In this document: piece by piece, positions 1 through 8,016 of the stretch
Layout of the letters: every line of letters begins with the position of its first letter
Numbering within the stretch: the first letter of the stretch is position 1
Source: Pseudarthrobacter chlorophenolicus A6
GTDB lineage: Bacteria > Actinomycetota > Actinomycetes > Actinomycetales > Micrococcaceae
Length of the DNA stretch: 64,000 nt
Direction: 5' to 3'
NCBI RefSeq assembly: GCF_000022025.1
Contig: NC_011886.1
Span: 2,893,209-2,957,208, forward strand
Translations under genes and position numbers: made by a program
Notes under the pieces: generated by a model
What the model was told of the DNA's origin: nothing
Database searches by the model: none
What the model saw: only the letters and a program-made list of their open reading frames with translations

Positions 1-3000
1 GTCGCGGTCGCCCCAGGCCCTCGGGTCGTCTTCCGCGGCGGTCTTGGGCAGTACGCCCTCCACCCGGCCGTGCGCTGCCAGCGAGCGGGCCGCGTCCGTG
101 TCCGCGGCATCGCCGGAAGTTGCGGCGCTTTCGGTATCGGCCTCGTCCACGGTGCTCCCTGCGTCCTCGGGATCAACTGCATCCTGTGGCGTCCCGGCAT
201 CTTTCGCGGTCACGGTGCCCGCCTCCTCATTCTCTGGTGCTGCAGCGGTGCCGTCTGCGCCGGTTGATTCTGGATCGTCCTGGGACTCATGGCGTTCTTC
301 GCCACGCGGCGTGTCACGCCGGAACCCTGACCCGATGGTGGCCGGATACGGGACAGCAGCAGGCTGCGCGGCGTCGATTCCATTCAGCGCCTGGTGGACG
401 TCGTCGTCAAGGAAACCGGCGGACTCAGCCGCGCGGCCTGGAAGAGCCACCCGTTCCAGCCCCAGGTACCCTGCAATCCGGTCTGCGCAGGCCGAAGGAT
501 CGGTAAACACCTCGATGGTCCACAGCGGCATGTACCGCCACCCCAGCCGCTCCAGCATCTGCGGGCGCAGCCGGCTGCGCTCACGCACGCTCATGGTGCG
601 GTACTGCTCGGTGCCGTCGGACTCGATCGCCACCGGCCAGGGAAGGTCTGCGTCATCCTGGCCCATGGTGCCCAGCGGGTCCGCGGCGGCCACTACGTCG
701 ATGACGCCGTCGTACTGGTGCCACACCCGGGCGCCGCGTGCACGGAGCCTGTCGCCGAGGTCGGCAACAAGCGGGTCCGCGCCGAGCGCCTGCTCGCTGG
801 CAGCTGCCCGGGACGCCGGAGTGCCGAGGTCCGTGTTCCCCGAAATCTCCCGGTCAAGGAGCGCGTACAGGTCCTGGGCACCGTGGGACAGCCTGGTGTG
901 GTCCAGGTCCTCCGGGCGGAAGCACGTCAGAACGTGGATGGAACGGCGGGCACGGGTCATGGCCAGCGCAAACTTTTCCCTGCCACCCTCGGCGGACAGC
1001 GGGCCGAAGTTGTGAAGCGCACGCCCGTGGGGTGTGCGCCCGTAGCCGGGCGAGAAGATGACATGGTCCCGCACCAGCCCCTGTGCCCGTTCAAGGTCAA
1101 CAACCCGGAAGGACTCCGGCCCCGCTCCGAAGAAGCTGGCCAGCCCGGGGTAGTTGGGCAACTGGAGCCGGATGGACTCGCCGATCCTCGCGGCATGCCG
1201 CAGGCTTGCCGTGACAACCGCCAGGGACGTCCTCGGCCGCAGCCGCGCGTGCTCGAACACCAGCTCCACCACGCGGTTGACTTCGGCCACCACGGATTCC
1301 ACGCCCTCGTGGTCGGCGCTGGGCAGGCCTGTGCCGTCCGGCAAGTACTCCACGAGCAACGACCGGTCCAGCCCGGTGGCCGACTGTCCCTCGGGGAGGC
1401 GGCGGAGTCCGCCGTCGTAGAAGTTCCTGCTCAGCTGCAGCACCAGGTCCTCGTCCACACCGCGGTAGACGTTGGTGAGCTGCCATACCGGCAGCACGGC
1501 GGAAAGTGCTTTGAAGGCGCTCTCTACCCGCTGGTGCGCGGACTCGCCGGGCGCGAGCCGCTCCACCCCCACCGTGAAGCTGCGGGGACTGGCGATCCGG
1601 GCATCGCCGAAGGCAATAACCTGCCGGGCCCTGGCGATGGAAGGCAGGACAGCCTGCAGGCTTGTGGCTTCGGCATCGAGGATCACCACGGCGTCGAAGT
1701 GCTGTTCTGCGGGCAGCAGCCCGCTCATGAGGTAGGGGCTCACCGACCAGACGGGAACCAGCGTGCCGATCAGGTCCGGTGCCTGGGCGGTCAGCGCAGG
1801 CAGTGACACCCGGCCGTCCTTGAGCAGGCTGCGCAGGAGGCCGGCCTGCCGGGGCTGGTCCCCGATGGCTGCCCGCCAACGCTCGGCCAGGTCCCAGCGC
1901 AGCCGTGCTGCCCCGCTGGCGATGTGGGCGTTGTCCGCGAGCCGGTACTCGGCTTCAAGCTGGCGCAGGGCATCGCCGTCGGACATTGCGAGGTAGTCGT
2001 CGCCGCTGATCATGGCCTCAAGGGCCGACTGCCACCAGGCCAGTTCAAGTTCTGCAGCAACCGACCCGGCAGGAACTTCGCGTTCGGCGAGGTCGGCCAG
2101 GAGTTCGCCCAGGCCGTGCTCGCGCATGCTCTCCACGAGGAGCGTGCGCTCGGGGAGCGTCTTGAGCGTGTCGGTGTCCGCGACCAGGCGTTCCAGCCGC
2201 TCCAGGAGGTCTTCGTAGCGGACAGCGGACAGCGCCCCGCCCCCGGCCGTGTGCTTCAGGCATTCGCCAAGGGCCGCAAGCTCCTGGTCCAGCTCGCGGT
2301 ACAGGGCGTTCATCTCCGCCAGTCCCGATGGGACGGCAGGGTGCCGCTGGGTGGTGGCGTACCCTGCCCAGCGGGCACGCTGTTCCTGGACCAGGAGCAG
2401 GGACGTATGCAGGTCTGCGATGTGGACGCCCGGCCGGACGTACTCCTTGGCCACCCGGCGGAGCCGCGACCGCTGCATGGAGGTCATCTCGATCCCGCGT
2501 TCCCGCCGCCACGCAGAAGGTGCGGTCGCGGAAATGAGGTCGGTGACCGGCCGGTCGAAGATATCCGGCGTGAACTTGTCCAGGCTTCCGCGCACGGCGA
2601 CCAGCAGCTCCAGCTGCTCGCCCCATTCGGCGAAGGATTCACCAAGACGGATTTCCGCGTGCTCGGCCACGGCATTCATCCGCTCCCGGAGCACGGGAAG
2701 GCTCTTTGCAATGGCCCGGACCAGGTCCTGGGCTTCTTCCGTTTCCTTGCGTGTCAGCAGCCGGGCGCCATGCCACGGGCTGGTGGTGGACGCCTTGCTG
2801 AAGCTGCCCAGCTCTGCTGCGCGCTGGAGCCGGCCGGCGAGCTCCTCGCGGTCGCGGATGCTGTCCAGGACGCTCCGCTTCAGCCGCACAGTGGTGGCAG
2901 GCGCGGGATGGATGGAGGTCAGCTCGGCCAGTGACTGCATGGCCTGGTACGGCGAGCAGCCCCACCGGTCTCGGACATTGTGCAGGGACGCCACGTGGTC

Positions 3001-4152
3001 CATCAGCGCATGGCGGTGTTCGGTCAGCGTGCTGTGCAGGTTCCCCAGCTGTGGCTTGAGGGACTTTTCGTTCCGCACAATAGCGCGGACCAGTTGGGAC
3101 TTCAGCTGCTGGGCGGTAACGTTCCCAGACAGCTGGAACAGGATGGAGTCCAGGCCCAGCGCTTCGAGCTGGCCGGACACCTCGTTAAGGCTGGCCCGCC
3201 GGTCCCCCACCACCAGGACGGTCCGGCCGGCGTCCACCAGGGCGCCGATGGTGTTGATGGCTGTCTGTGTCTGCCCGGTACCGGGCGGGCTGCTGACCAC
3301 CAGCGAGTCGCCGGCGCGGGCGGCGTCCACCACGTACTGCTGGTCCGTGTCCGCGTCCAGGAGAAGCAGCTCGTCCTGGGGATGCCGGCTGTCCAGCGGC
3401 GGGAAGCGCGCGGGGTCCGGGGTTTCGACATCCACCACTTCGCCGCCGCCGGCCGTGGCCAGGGCGGAGACGATCGGGTTGGAGTCATTGATCCACGGAT
3501 CGTCAAGGTTGCCGGAAAGGTCCGCAAACGTGGACACCAGCAGGTTGTGCTGCGCCTCGGCGCCGTGGATGGGCCGGATGAGGGTGCCCAGCCGGTCCAG
3601 GACGGGCTGGGGATCGAAACGCGCCGTGCTGTACGCGAGGCGGGTGACGGCGTTGACGTCGAAGACAATGCCGTGGACGGACTTCAGGTGGCGGACCAAC
3701 GCGGGGTTGATGTGTGCCTGCTCTGTCAGCTGGAGTTCGTAATCGTCTTCCCCGGGCCGGACGGTGAGGGAAATCGCAGTGAGCATGACGGGCGCGGAAA
3801 CCCGTTGCGGTTTGCCTCCGACGGCGGATGTCCACACCACGGTGCCCGCGGAGAGGTACCCGGCGTCGATCCCGCGGTCGTTGGACAGTTCGAAGATCTT
3901 GGACCGGATGTTGCGGGATGCCCGGGCAGCCACCACATACTGCTGCTGGTCGCGGATCAGCGTGGACAGGCGGGTGCGGCGTCCGGCCATGAGCTGGGCC
4001 AGGCCTGAGGGGTGGGCAGAGGTGAGGTCTATGGAGCCTTCGGGCGTCTTGGTAAAGCGCAGCATTGTGTCTGCCCCGGTGACGGGTTTGAGCCCGGACA
4101 GCCATTTGCGAAGCTCTTCCGAGCCTTCCGGGTGGCCTTGACCAACTGACAC
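1..4152 (-). CDS. Large helicase-like AAA ATPase with C-terminal nuclease-like domain (3' end outside window)
   Basis: The frame is open from a GTG at 4152 to the window edge (1384 codons, no stop), so the C-terminus is missing. An AAGAAGG Shine-Dalgarno lies just upstream of the GTG. A P-loop reading PPGTGQTQT sits at residues 289-297, with Gln294 where superfamily 1 helicases carry the catalytic Lys. The Walker B/DExx region reads FDAVVILDAEATS (819-831), also degenerate. Later come an RDHVIFSPGYG segment and an MTRAR motif (about 1065), matching motifs V/VI of DNA2/DUF3320-type helicases. Around 1165-1215 a WPVAIESDG...RLRPQMLERLGW segment resembles the MTES_1575 restriction-endonuclease-like domain. 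After about 1280 the chain becomes an acidic, low-complexity Asp/Glu/Ala/Thr tail. A nucleic-acid-acting, possibly defensive role is inferred; loss of ATPase activity is possible. Confidence 0.8.
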   Translation of the reverse strand, partial: MSVGQGHPEGSEELRKWLSGLKPVTGADTMLRFTKTPEGSIDLTSAHPSGLAQLMAGRRTRLSTLIRDQQQYVVAARASRNIRSKIFELSNDRGIDAGYLSAGTVVWTSAVGGKPQRVSAPVMLTAISLTVRPGEDDYELQLTEQAHINPALVRHLKSVHGIVFDVNAVTRLAYSTARFDPQPVLDRLGTLIRPIHGAEAQHNLLVSTFADLSGNLDDPWINDSNPIVSALATAGGGEVVDVETPDPARFPPLDSRHPQDELLLLDADTDQQYVVDAARAGDSLVVSSPPGTGQTQTAINTIGALVDAGRTVLVVGDRRASLNEVSGQLEALGLDSILFQLSGNVTAQQLKSQLVRAIVRNEKSLKPQLGNLHSTLTEHRHALMDHVASLHNVRDRWGCSPYQAMQSLAELTSIHPAPATTVRLKRSVLDSIRDREELAGRLQRAAELGSFSKASTTSPWHGARLLTRKETEEAQDLVRAIAKSLPVLRERMNAVAEHAEIRLGESFAEWGEQLELLVAVRGSLDKFTPDIFDRPVTDLISATAPSAWRRERGIEMTSMQRSRLRRVAKEYVRPGVHIADLHTSLLLVQEQRARWAGYATTQRHPAVPSGLAEMNALYRELDQELAALGECLKHTAGGGALSAVRYEDLLERLERLVADTDTLKTLPERTLLVESMREHGLGELLADLAEREVPAGSVAAELELAWWQSALEAMISGDDYLAMSDGDALRQLEAEYRLADNAHIASGAARLRWDLAERWRAAIGDQPRQAGLLRSLLKDGRVSLPALTAQAPDLIGTLVPVWSVSPYLMSGLLPAEQHFDAVVILDAEATSLQAVLPSIARARQVIAFGDARIASPRSFTVGVERLAPGESAHQRVESAFKALSAVLPVWQLTNVYRGVDEDLVLQLSRNFYDGGLRRLPEGQSATGLDRSLLVEYLPDGTGLPSADHEGVESVVAEVNRVVELVFEHARLRPRTSLAVVTASLRHAARIGESIRLQLPNYPGLASFFGAGPESFRVVDLERAQGLVRDHVIFSPGYGRTPHGRALHNFGPLSAEGGREKFALAMTRARRSIHVLTCFRPEDLDHTRLSHGAQDLYALLDREISGNTDLGTPASRAAASEQALGADPLVADLGDRLRARGARVWHQYDGVIDVVAAADPLGTMGQDDADLPWPVAIESDGTEQYRTMSVRERSRLRPQMLERLGWRYMPLWTIEVFTDPSACADRIAGYLGLERVALPGRAAESAGFLDDDVHQALNGIDAAQPAAVPYPATIGSGFRRDTPRGEERHESQDDPESTGADGTAAAPENEEAGTVTAKDAGTPQDAVDPEDAGSTVDEADTESAATSGDAADTDAARSLAAHGRVEGVLPKTAAEDDPRAWGDRD

Positions 4153-4288
4153 TTCTGCCTTCTTTTCTGCGTTTGCACGTGACGCCCTGGACCATACCGG
4201 CATAGGTTCGACAGTAGCCGCTTCCGTGCCCGGACTGAGAGACCGCAACACTGGAGCAGCGAAATTAGGGGTTTTTCACAGCAAGACA

Positions 4289-4326
4289 GAAGTGGCCGGC
4301 CTCCGTCAACGGAGGCCGGCCACTTC
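4289..4326 (-). terminator. Terminator of guaA
   Basis: Perfect 17-bp stem (4289-4305 with 4310-4326) and TCAA loop, starting 7 nt after the guaA stop. The T-tract on the minus strand is weak. Confidence 0.75.
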
Positions 4327-4332
4327 AGGATG

Positions 4333-5922
4333 CTATTCCCACTCGATGGTTCCCGGCGGCTTGCTGGTGACGTCCAGCACCACGCGGTTAACGCCGTCCA
4401 CCTCATTGGTGATCCGGTTGGAGATCCGGGCCAGGAGGTCATAAGGCAGGCGTGACCAGTCGGCGGTCATGGCGTCCTCGGAAGAGACCGGGCGCAGGAC
4501 GATGGGGTGGCCGTAGGTGCGGCCGTCTCCCATGACGCCGACGCTGCGGACATCTGCCAGCAGTACGACGGGCATCTGCCACACCTCGTTGTCCAGGCCG
4601 GCGGCGGTCAGCTCGGCGCGGGCGATGGCGTCGGCCTTGCGCAGCAGGTCCAGGCGCTCCTTCGTGACGTCGCCGACGATCCGGATACCCAGGCCCGGGC
4701 CCGGGAACGGCTGGCGTCCCACGATCTCCTGGGGCAGTCCCAGCTGGGCGCCCACGGCACGGACCTCATCCTTGAACAGGGCCCGCAGCGGCTCGACGAG
4801 CTCAAACTGCAGGTCCTCGGGGAGGCCGCCCACGTTGTGGTGGCTCTTGATGTTTGCTGCACCTTCGCCGCCGCCGGATTCGACGACGTCCGGGTACAGG
4901 GTGCCCTGGACCAGGAACTTGATCTTCTCACCGTGCGCGGCGGCCTCGGCGATGATGGCCAGTTCGGCTTCTTCGAAGGCGCGGATGAATTCGCGGCCGA
5001 TGATCTTGCGCTTGGTTTCGGGATCGCTCACTCCGGCCAGTGCGGAGAGGAAGCGCTCCTGCTCGTTCGCGATGTAAAGCTTGACGCCGGTGGCGGCGAC
5101 AAAGTCGCGTTCAACCTGCTCCGCTTCGCCTTCGCGGAGCAGGCCGTGGTCAACGAACACACACGTGAGCTGATCGCCCACGGCGCGCTGCACGAGGGCT
5201 GCTGCGACGGCGGAATCGACGCCGCCGGAGAGGCCGCAGATGACCCGGGCATCACCGATCTGGTTGCGGATGCGCTCAACCTGCTCTTCGAGGATGTTCC
5301 CCGTGGTCCAGTTGGGCTCGATCTTGGCGCCCTTGAAGAGGAAGTTTTCCAGCACCTGCTGGCCGTAGGCTGAGTGCTTGACCTCGGGGTGCCACTGCAC
5401 GCCGTAGAGGCACTTTTCCTCGTTGGCGAAGGCTGCAACCTCGGCGCCGGCAGTGGTGGCCAGGACCTCAAAGCCCTCCGGAGCCGCGTGCACGGAGTCG
5501 CCGTGGCTCATCCAGGTGTTCTGGTGCTGGGGCATGCCCTCGAGCACGGAACGCCCTTCGCCCAGGATGGTGGTCTGGGTGGAGCCGTATTCCCGAAGGC
5601 CGGTCTTGTCCACCTTGCCGCCCAGTGCGTTGGCCATGGCCTGGAAGCCGTAGCAGATGCCAAAGACGGGGATGCCGGCTTCGAAGAGATCGGCACCCAC
5701 GCTGGGGGCGCCGTCGGCATAAACGCTGGAAGGTCCGCCGGAAAGGATGATCGCGGCGGGGTTCTTGGCGAGGAGCTGTTCGGTGGTGTAAGTATGCGGA
5801 ACCACTTCCGAATACACATTCGCTTCCCTGACGCGGCGGGCAATCAGCTGCGCGTACTGGGCTCCATAGTCAACAACCAGCACCGGCTTCTGGGAAGTCT
5901 GGGATGCAGTGGGAGTAGTCAC
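4333..5922 (-). CDS. guaA: GMP synthase (glutamine-hydrolysing)
   Basis: Converts XMP to GMP with ATP and glutamine-derived ammonia, the last step of guanine nucleotide synthesis. The 529-residue protein has the usual two-part layout: a class I glutamine amidotransferase domain with nucleophile Cys90 (FGICYGFQ) and the His178/Glu180 pair (VQWHPE), then an ATP-pyrophosphatase domain with the P-loop SGGVDSAVA (232-240) and a C-terminal dimerisation domain ending GTIEWE. The GTG start is directly preceded by TAGGCT and a 6-nt spacer with no Shine-Dalgarno, so the mRNA is probably leaderless. guaB3 and guaB lie on the same strand within 12 kb but are not in its operon. Confidence 0.98.
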   Translation of the reverse strand: MTTPTASQTSQKPVLVVDYGAQYAQLIARRVREANVYSEVVPHTYTTEQLLAKNPAAIILSGGPSSVYADGAPSVGADLFEAGIPVFGICYGFQAMANALGGKVDKTGLREYGSTQTTILGEGRSVLEGMPQHQNTWMSHGDSVHAAPEGFEVLATTAGAEVAAFANEEKCLYGVQWHPEVKHSAYGQQVLENFLFKGAKIEPNWTTGNILEEQVERIRNQIGDARVICGLSGGVDSAVAAALVQRAVGDQLTCVFVDHGLLREGEAEQVERDFVAATGVKLYIANEQERFLSALAGVSDPETKRKIIGREFIRAFEEAELAIIAEAAAHGEKIKFLVQGTLYPDVVESGGGEGAANIKSHHNVGGLPEDLQFELVEPLRALFKDEVRAVGAQLGLPQEIVGRQPFPGPGLGIRIVGDVTKERLDLLRKADAIARAELTAAGLDNEVWQMPVVLLADVRSVGVMGDGRTYGHPIVLRPVSSEDAMTADWSRLPYDLLARISNRITNEVDGVNRVVLDVTSKPPGTIEWE

Positions 5923-5928
5923 CGTAAT

Positions 5929-5934
5929 AGCCTA
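5929..5934 (-). promoter_or_regulatory. -10 box of guaA (leaderless)
   Basis: TAGGCT, 6 nt before the GTG of guaA; the same hexamer and spacing occur before the ABC exporter and the flavin oxidoreductase. Confidence 0.6.
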
Positions 5935-6055
5935 CGTTGCGGCGTTGCACCGGCGCACCTTGAGACGCCGCGCTGTGACGGAGCAAACGTCCGACGGCGA
6001 TTGGCGGGCACGGCTTTGGGGCGCAGGCAGCGCCGGGGTTCTGTGCTGGCGGGTT

Positions 6056-6559
6056 TCAGTACCGCTGCGGCGCCTGCGGGTTCGCGGCGAGCTCAGCTTC
6101 CACGTCGGCATGGAACTTCTTCTCGACGATGAAGGAGAGGAACGGGACCACGCCGCCCAGGGCCAGCAGGATCAGCTTGAGGAACGGCCAGCGCATCAGG
6201 GACCAGAGCCGGAAGTTCGAAATCAGGTACACCACGTACATCCAGCCGTGGACAATCAGCACCGTGATGGACAGGTTCACGCCGTTGAGGACTCCCGGCG
6301 GTTCCGCCTCGGCAAAACCAAAGCCGAAGGGCTGGCCGGTGGCGGCATCGGTGCCGCCGGCGAAGAGGTACTGCCCGAAGCCGTACCGTGCCACGAGCTC
6401 GGCACACAGGAGCAACAGCATGGCGCCGGTCAGGTAGGCCAGCACCTTGTAGAACTTCAGGGCTGACCGGATCTGCGCCTCGGTGCCGCCGAACCGGCGC
6501 TTCCTGGGGGCGGCCTTGCCTGCCGTGTCGTTTCCGGTGGCCGGTTTCGGATCAATCAT
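6056..6559 (-). CDS. DUF3817 integral membrane protein
   Basis: A 167-residue membrane protein. A basic N-terminal tail (about 30 residues) is followed by a hydrophobic helix LAYLTGAMLLLLCAELV, a loop of about 45 residues, and two further helices (ITVLIVHGWMYVVYLI and FLKLILLALGGVVPFLSFIV) with the family-typical FRLWSLMRWP segment between them. Its ATG overlaps the stop of the SURF1 gene by 4 nt (ATGA), so the two are translationally coupled. The family is common beside SURF1 and guaA in actinobacteria, but its function is unknown; a respiratory assembly role is only suggested by the coupling. Confidence 0.9.
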   Translation of the reverse strand: MIDPKPATGNDTAGKAAPRKRRFGGTEAQIRSALKFYKVLAYLTGAMLLLLCAELVARYGFGQYLFAGGTDAATGQPFGFGFAEAEPPGVLNGVNLSITVLIVHGWMYVVYLISNFRLWSLMRWPFLKLILLALGGVVPFLSFIVEKKFHADVEAELAANPQAPQRY

Positions 6560-7416
6560 GGCTGTACCTTTTGCTCGGTGTGTTCAGGCTGCCGGGTGGC
6601 CCCTGGCTGCTGTTCTGGTTCATGCGGTTCGGCGTGGTCAAGTGCGTCTTCGAGGTCCCGGTGGTAGTCATCCTTGACCAGGCGCCACCAGATGAAGAAT
6701 GCAAACCCGGCGAAGACCACCCACTCCAGGGAGTAGAAGAGGTTGAGCCAGTTGATCTGCTGCGCGGGCGGCTGCGGGCCGATCTCCAGCGGCAGGAGGT
6801 TTCCCGGGACGGCGGCGGCGCTGACGTCCGCTCCTCCGGCAACCTCGGCGGTGGCGGCCACGAAGCCCGGGTAGCTGCTGATTTCCCAGTCGTTGATAAG
6901 TTCAGCCACGGAAACCGCTGTGGCTTCGCCGGGGTTGGCCGCTTTTCCGGCCACGGGTGCTTCGGAGGGCAGGAGGCGTCCGGTTACCTGGACGGGGCCC
7001 GACGGCGGCGCGGTCGCCTCATCGGCGTCGGCCACCCATCCGCGGGCTACCGGGATCCAGGTCCGGGGGGACGCAGCGGAACCGGTCAGGGTGGGTGCGC
7101 CGTCCACGGCGAAAGCGGAGACAACCCAGTAGCCGGTCTTCCCGTCGTGCAGGCGGCCGGGGACCAGGACCTGCTTGGCGGGATCATAGGTTCCGGTGGC
7201 ACTGACCATCTGGTCGGCGTCGGACCCGTGGAAGAACTCGCCCGGCTGGAGGGTGTCCGTCAGCGGCTGGACCTTCTCGGTATCCGGGTTGACCGGCATT
7301 TCCGGGCTGGTGGAGCGGCCGAACTGCCACTGGCTCAGCAGCACGAAGACCCCGGACACGGCGATCGCAAAGATGAATCCCGCAATCCATCGGGGCTTAA
7401 GGGCTGTTTTCCACAC
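6556..7416 (-). CDS. SURF1-family cytochrome oxidase assembly protein
   Basis: SURF1 proteins assist haem insertion into the CuA-type terminal oxidase. This 286-residue protein shows the family topology: an N-terminal transmembrane helix (about 10-28) followed by SQWQFGR, a long extracytoplasmic domain, and a C-terminal helix (LEWVVFAGFAFFIWW, about 229-243) with a charged cytoplasmic tail rich in His, Glu and Gln. The start is GTG, placed 6 nt behind TACGGT without a Shine-Dalgarno. It overlaps DUF3817 by 4 nt. No oxidase genes are in the window, so the partner complex is inferred. Confidence 0.92.
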   Translation of the reverse strand: MWKTALKPRWIAGFIFAIAVSGVFVLLSQWQFGRSTSPEMPVNPDTEKVQPLTDTLQPGEFFHGSDADQMVSATGTYDPAKQVLVPGRLHDGKTGYWVVSAFAVDGAPTLTGSAASPRTWIPVARGWVADADEATAPPSGPVQVTGRLLPSEAPVAGKAANPGEATAVSVAELINDWEISSYPGFVAATAEVAGGADVSAAAVPGNLLPLEIGPQPPAQQINWLNLFYSLEWVVFAGFAFFIWWRLVKDDYHRDLEDALDHAEPHEPEQQPGATRQPEHTEQKVQP

Positions 7417-7422
7417 GTCTTA

Positions 7423-7428
7423 ACCGTA
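7423..7428 (-). promoter_or_regulatory. -10 box of the SURF1 gene (leaderless)
   Basis: TACGGT, 6 nt before the GTG. A small inverted repeat, GTTCT-gt-AGAAC, lies just upstream at 7436-7447. Confidence 0.5.
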
Positions 7429-7435
7429 CTTCGTA

Positions 7436-7447
7436 GTTCTGTAGAAC
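7436..7447. repeat. Inverted repeat upstream of SURF1
   Basis: GTTCT-gt-AGAAC, 5-bp arms, at the position where an operator or -35 region of the SURF1 promoter would be. No regulator can be named. Confidence 0.35.
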
Positions 7448-7456
7448 AACTAAACG

Positions 7457-7488
7457 CCGGAGCTGCGGGCGCACCCGCAGACCTCCGG
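7457..7488 (-). terminator. Terminator of the EIIA gene
   Basis: Two-part hairpin abutting the EIIA stop: inner 7-bp stem (7463-7469 with 7474-7480, CGCA loop) and outer CCGGAG/CTCCGG stem. Confidence 0.65.
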
Positions 7489-7977
7489 TCAGTGGTCGAA
7501 GAACACCAGGCTGGAGTTGATGAGTTCAGCGATCACTTCGGCGTCGTAGGCCCGGCGCAGCGATTCACGGAACGATTCCTTGGACAGCGACCGCGCCAGC
7601 GTAGCCAGGACCTCCAGGTGGTCCGAGAAGGAACTGGCGGGGGTGGCGATGAGCAGGATCACGGTGGCGGGACCGTCGGCGGCGCCGAAGTCCAGGGCAT
7701 GGCCGTACTTGGTGATGCCCACGGCAATGGAGGTGCGGGCAACGAACTCGCTGCGGGCATGCGGCAGGCCGATGCCGCCCGGGAGTCCGGTGGCGAGTTG
7801 GTGTTCCCTGGCATTGACGTGCCGGAGGAACCCGTCGAGGTCGGACACCCGCCCGGCAGCGAACAGCCGCTCCGACAGCTGGGCGGCGGCGTCGTCCTTG
7901 TCCGTGGCCTCCAGCTCCAGGATGACCATGTCCGGGGTGGTAAGTTCGGCGTCGTACGGGTCAAGCGGTTCCGCCAA
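7489..7977 (-). CDS. PTS EIIA (fructose/mannitol type, EIIA-2)
   Basis: EIIA-2 domains accept phosphate from HPr on a His and pass it to EIIB. The 162-residue protein is a single EIIA-2 domain with the phosphorylation site in GIGLPHARS (His73). No EIIB, EIIC, HPr or enzyme I gene is adjacent, so it is an orphan subunit here. The start is taken as TTG with GAAGGGA about 8 nt upstream; a later ATG (codon 17) would remove conserved N-terminal residues. It starts 39 nt after glpD on the same strand, suggesting co-transcription and a possible link between PTS phosphorylation state and glycerol use (inference). Confidence 0.9.
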   Translation of the reverse strand: MAEPLDPYDAELTTPDMVILELEATDKDDAAAQLSERLFAAGRVSDLDGFLRHVNAREHQLATGLPGGIGLPHARSEFVARTSIAVGITKYGHALDFGAADGPATVILLIATPASSFSDHLEVLATLARSLSKESFRESLRRAYDAEVIAELINSSLVFFDH

Positions 7978-8016
7978 GGCGTGTCCCTTCAGTCAGCAGC
8001 GCCGGCCATCCTCCCC

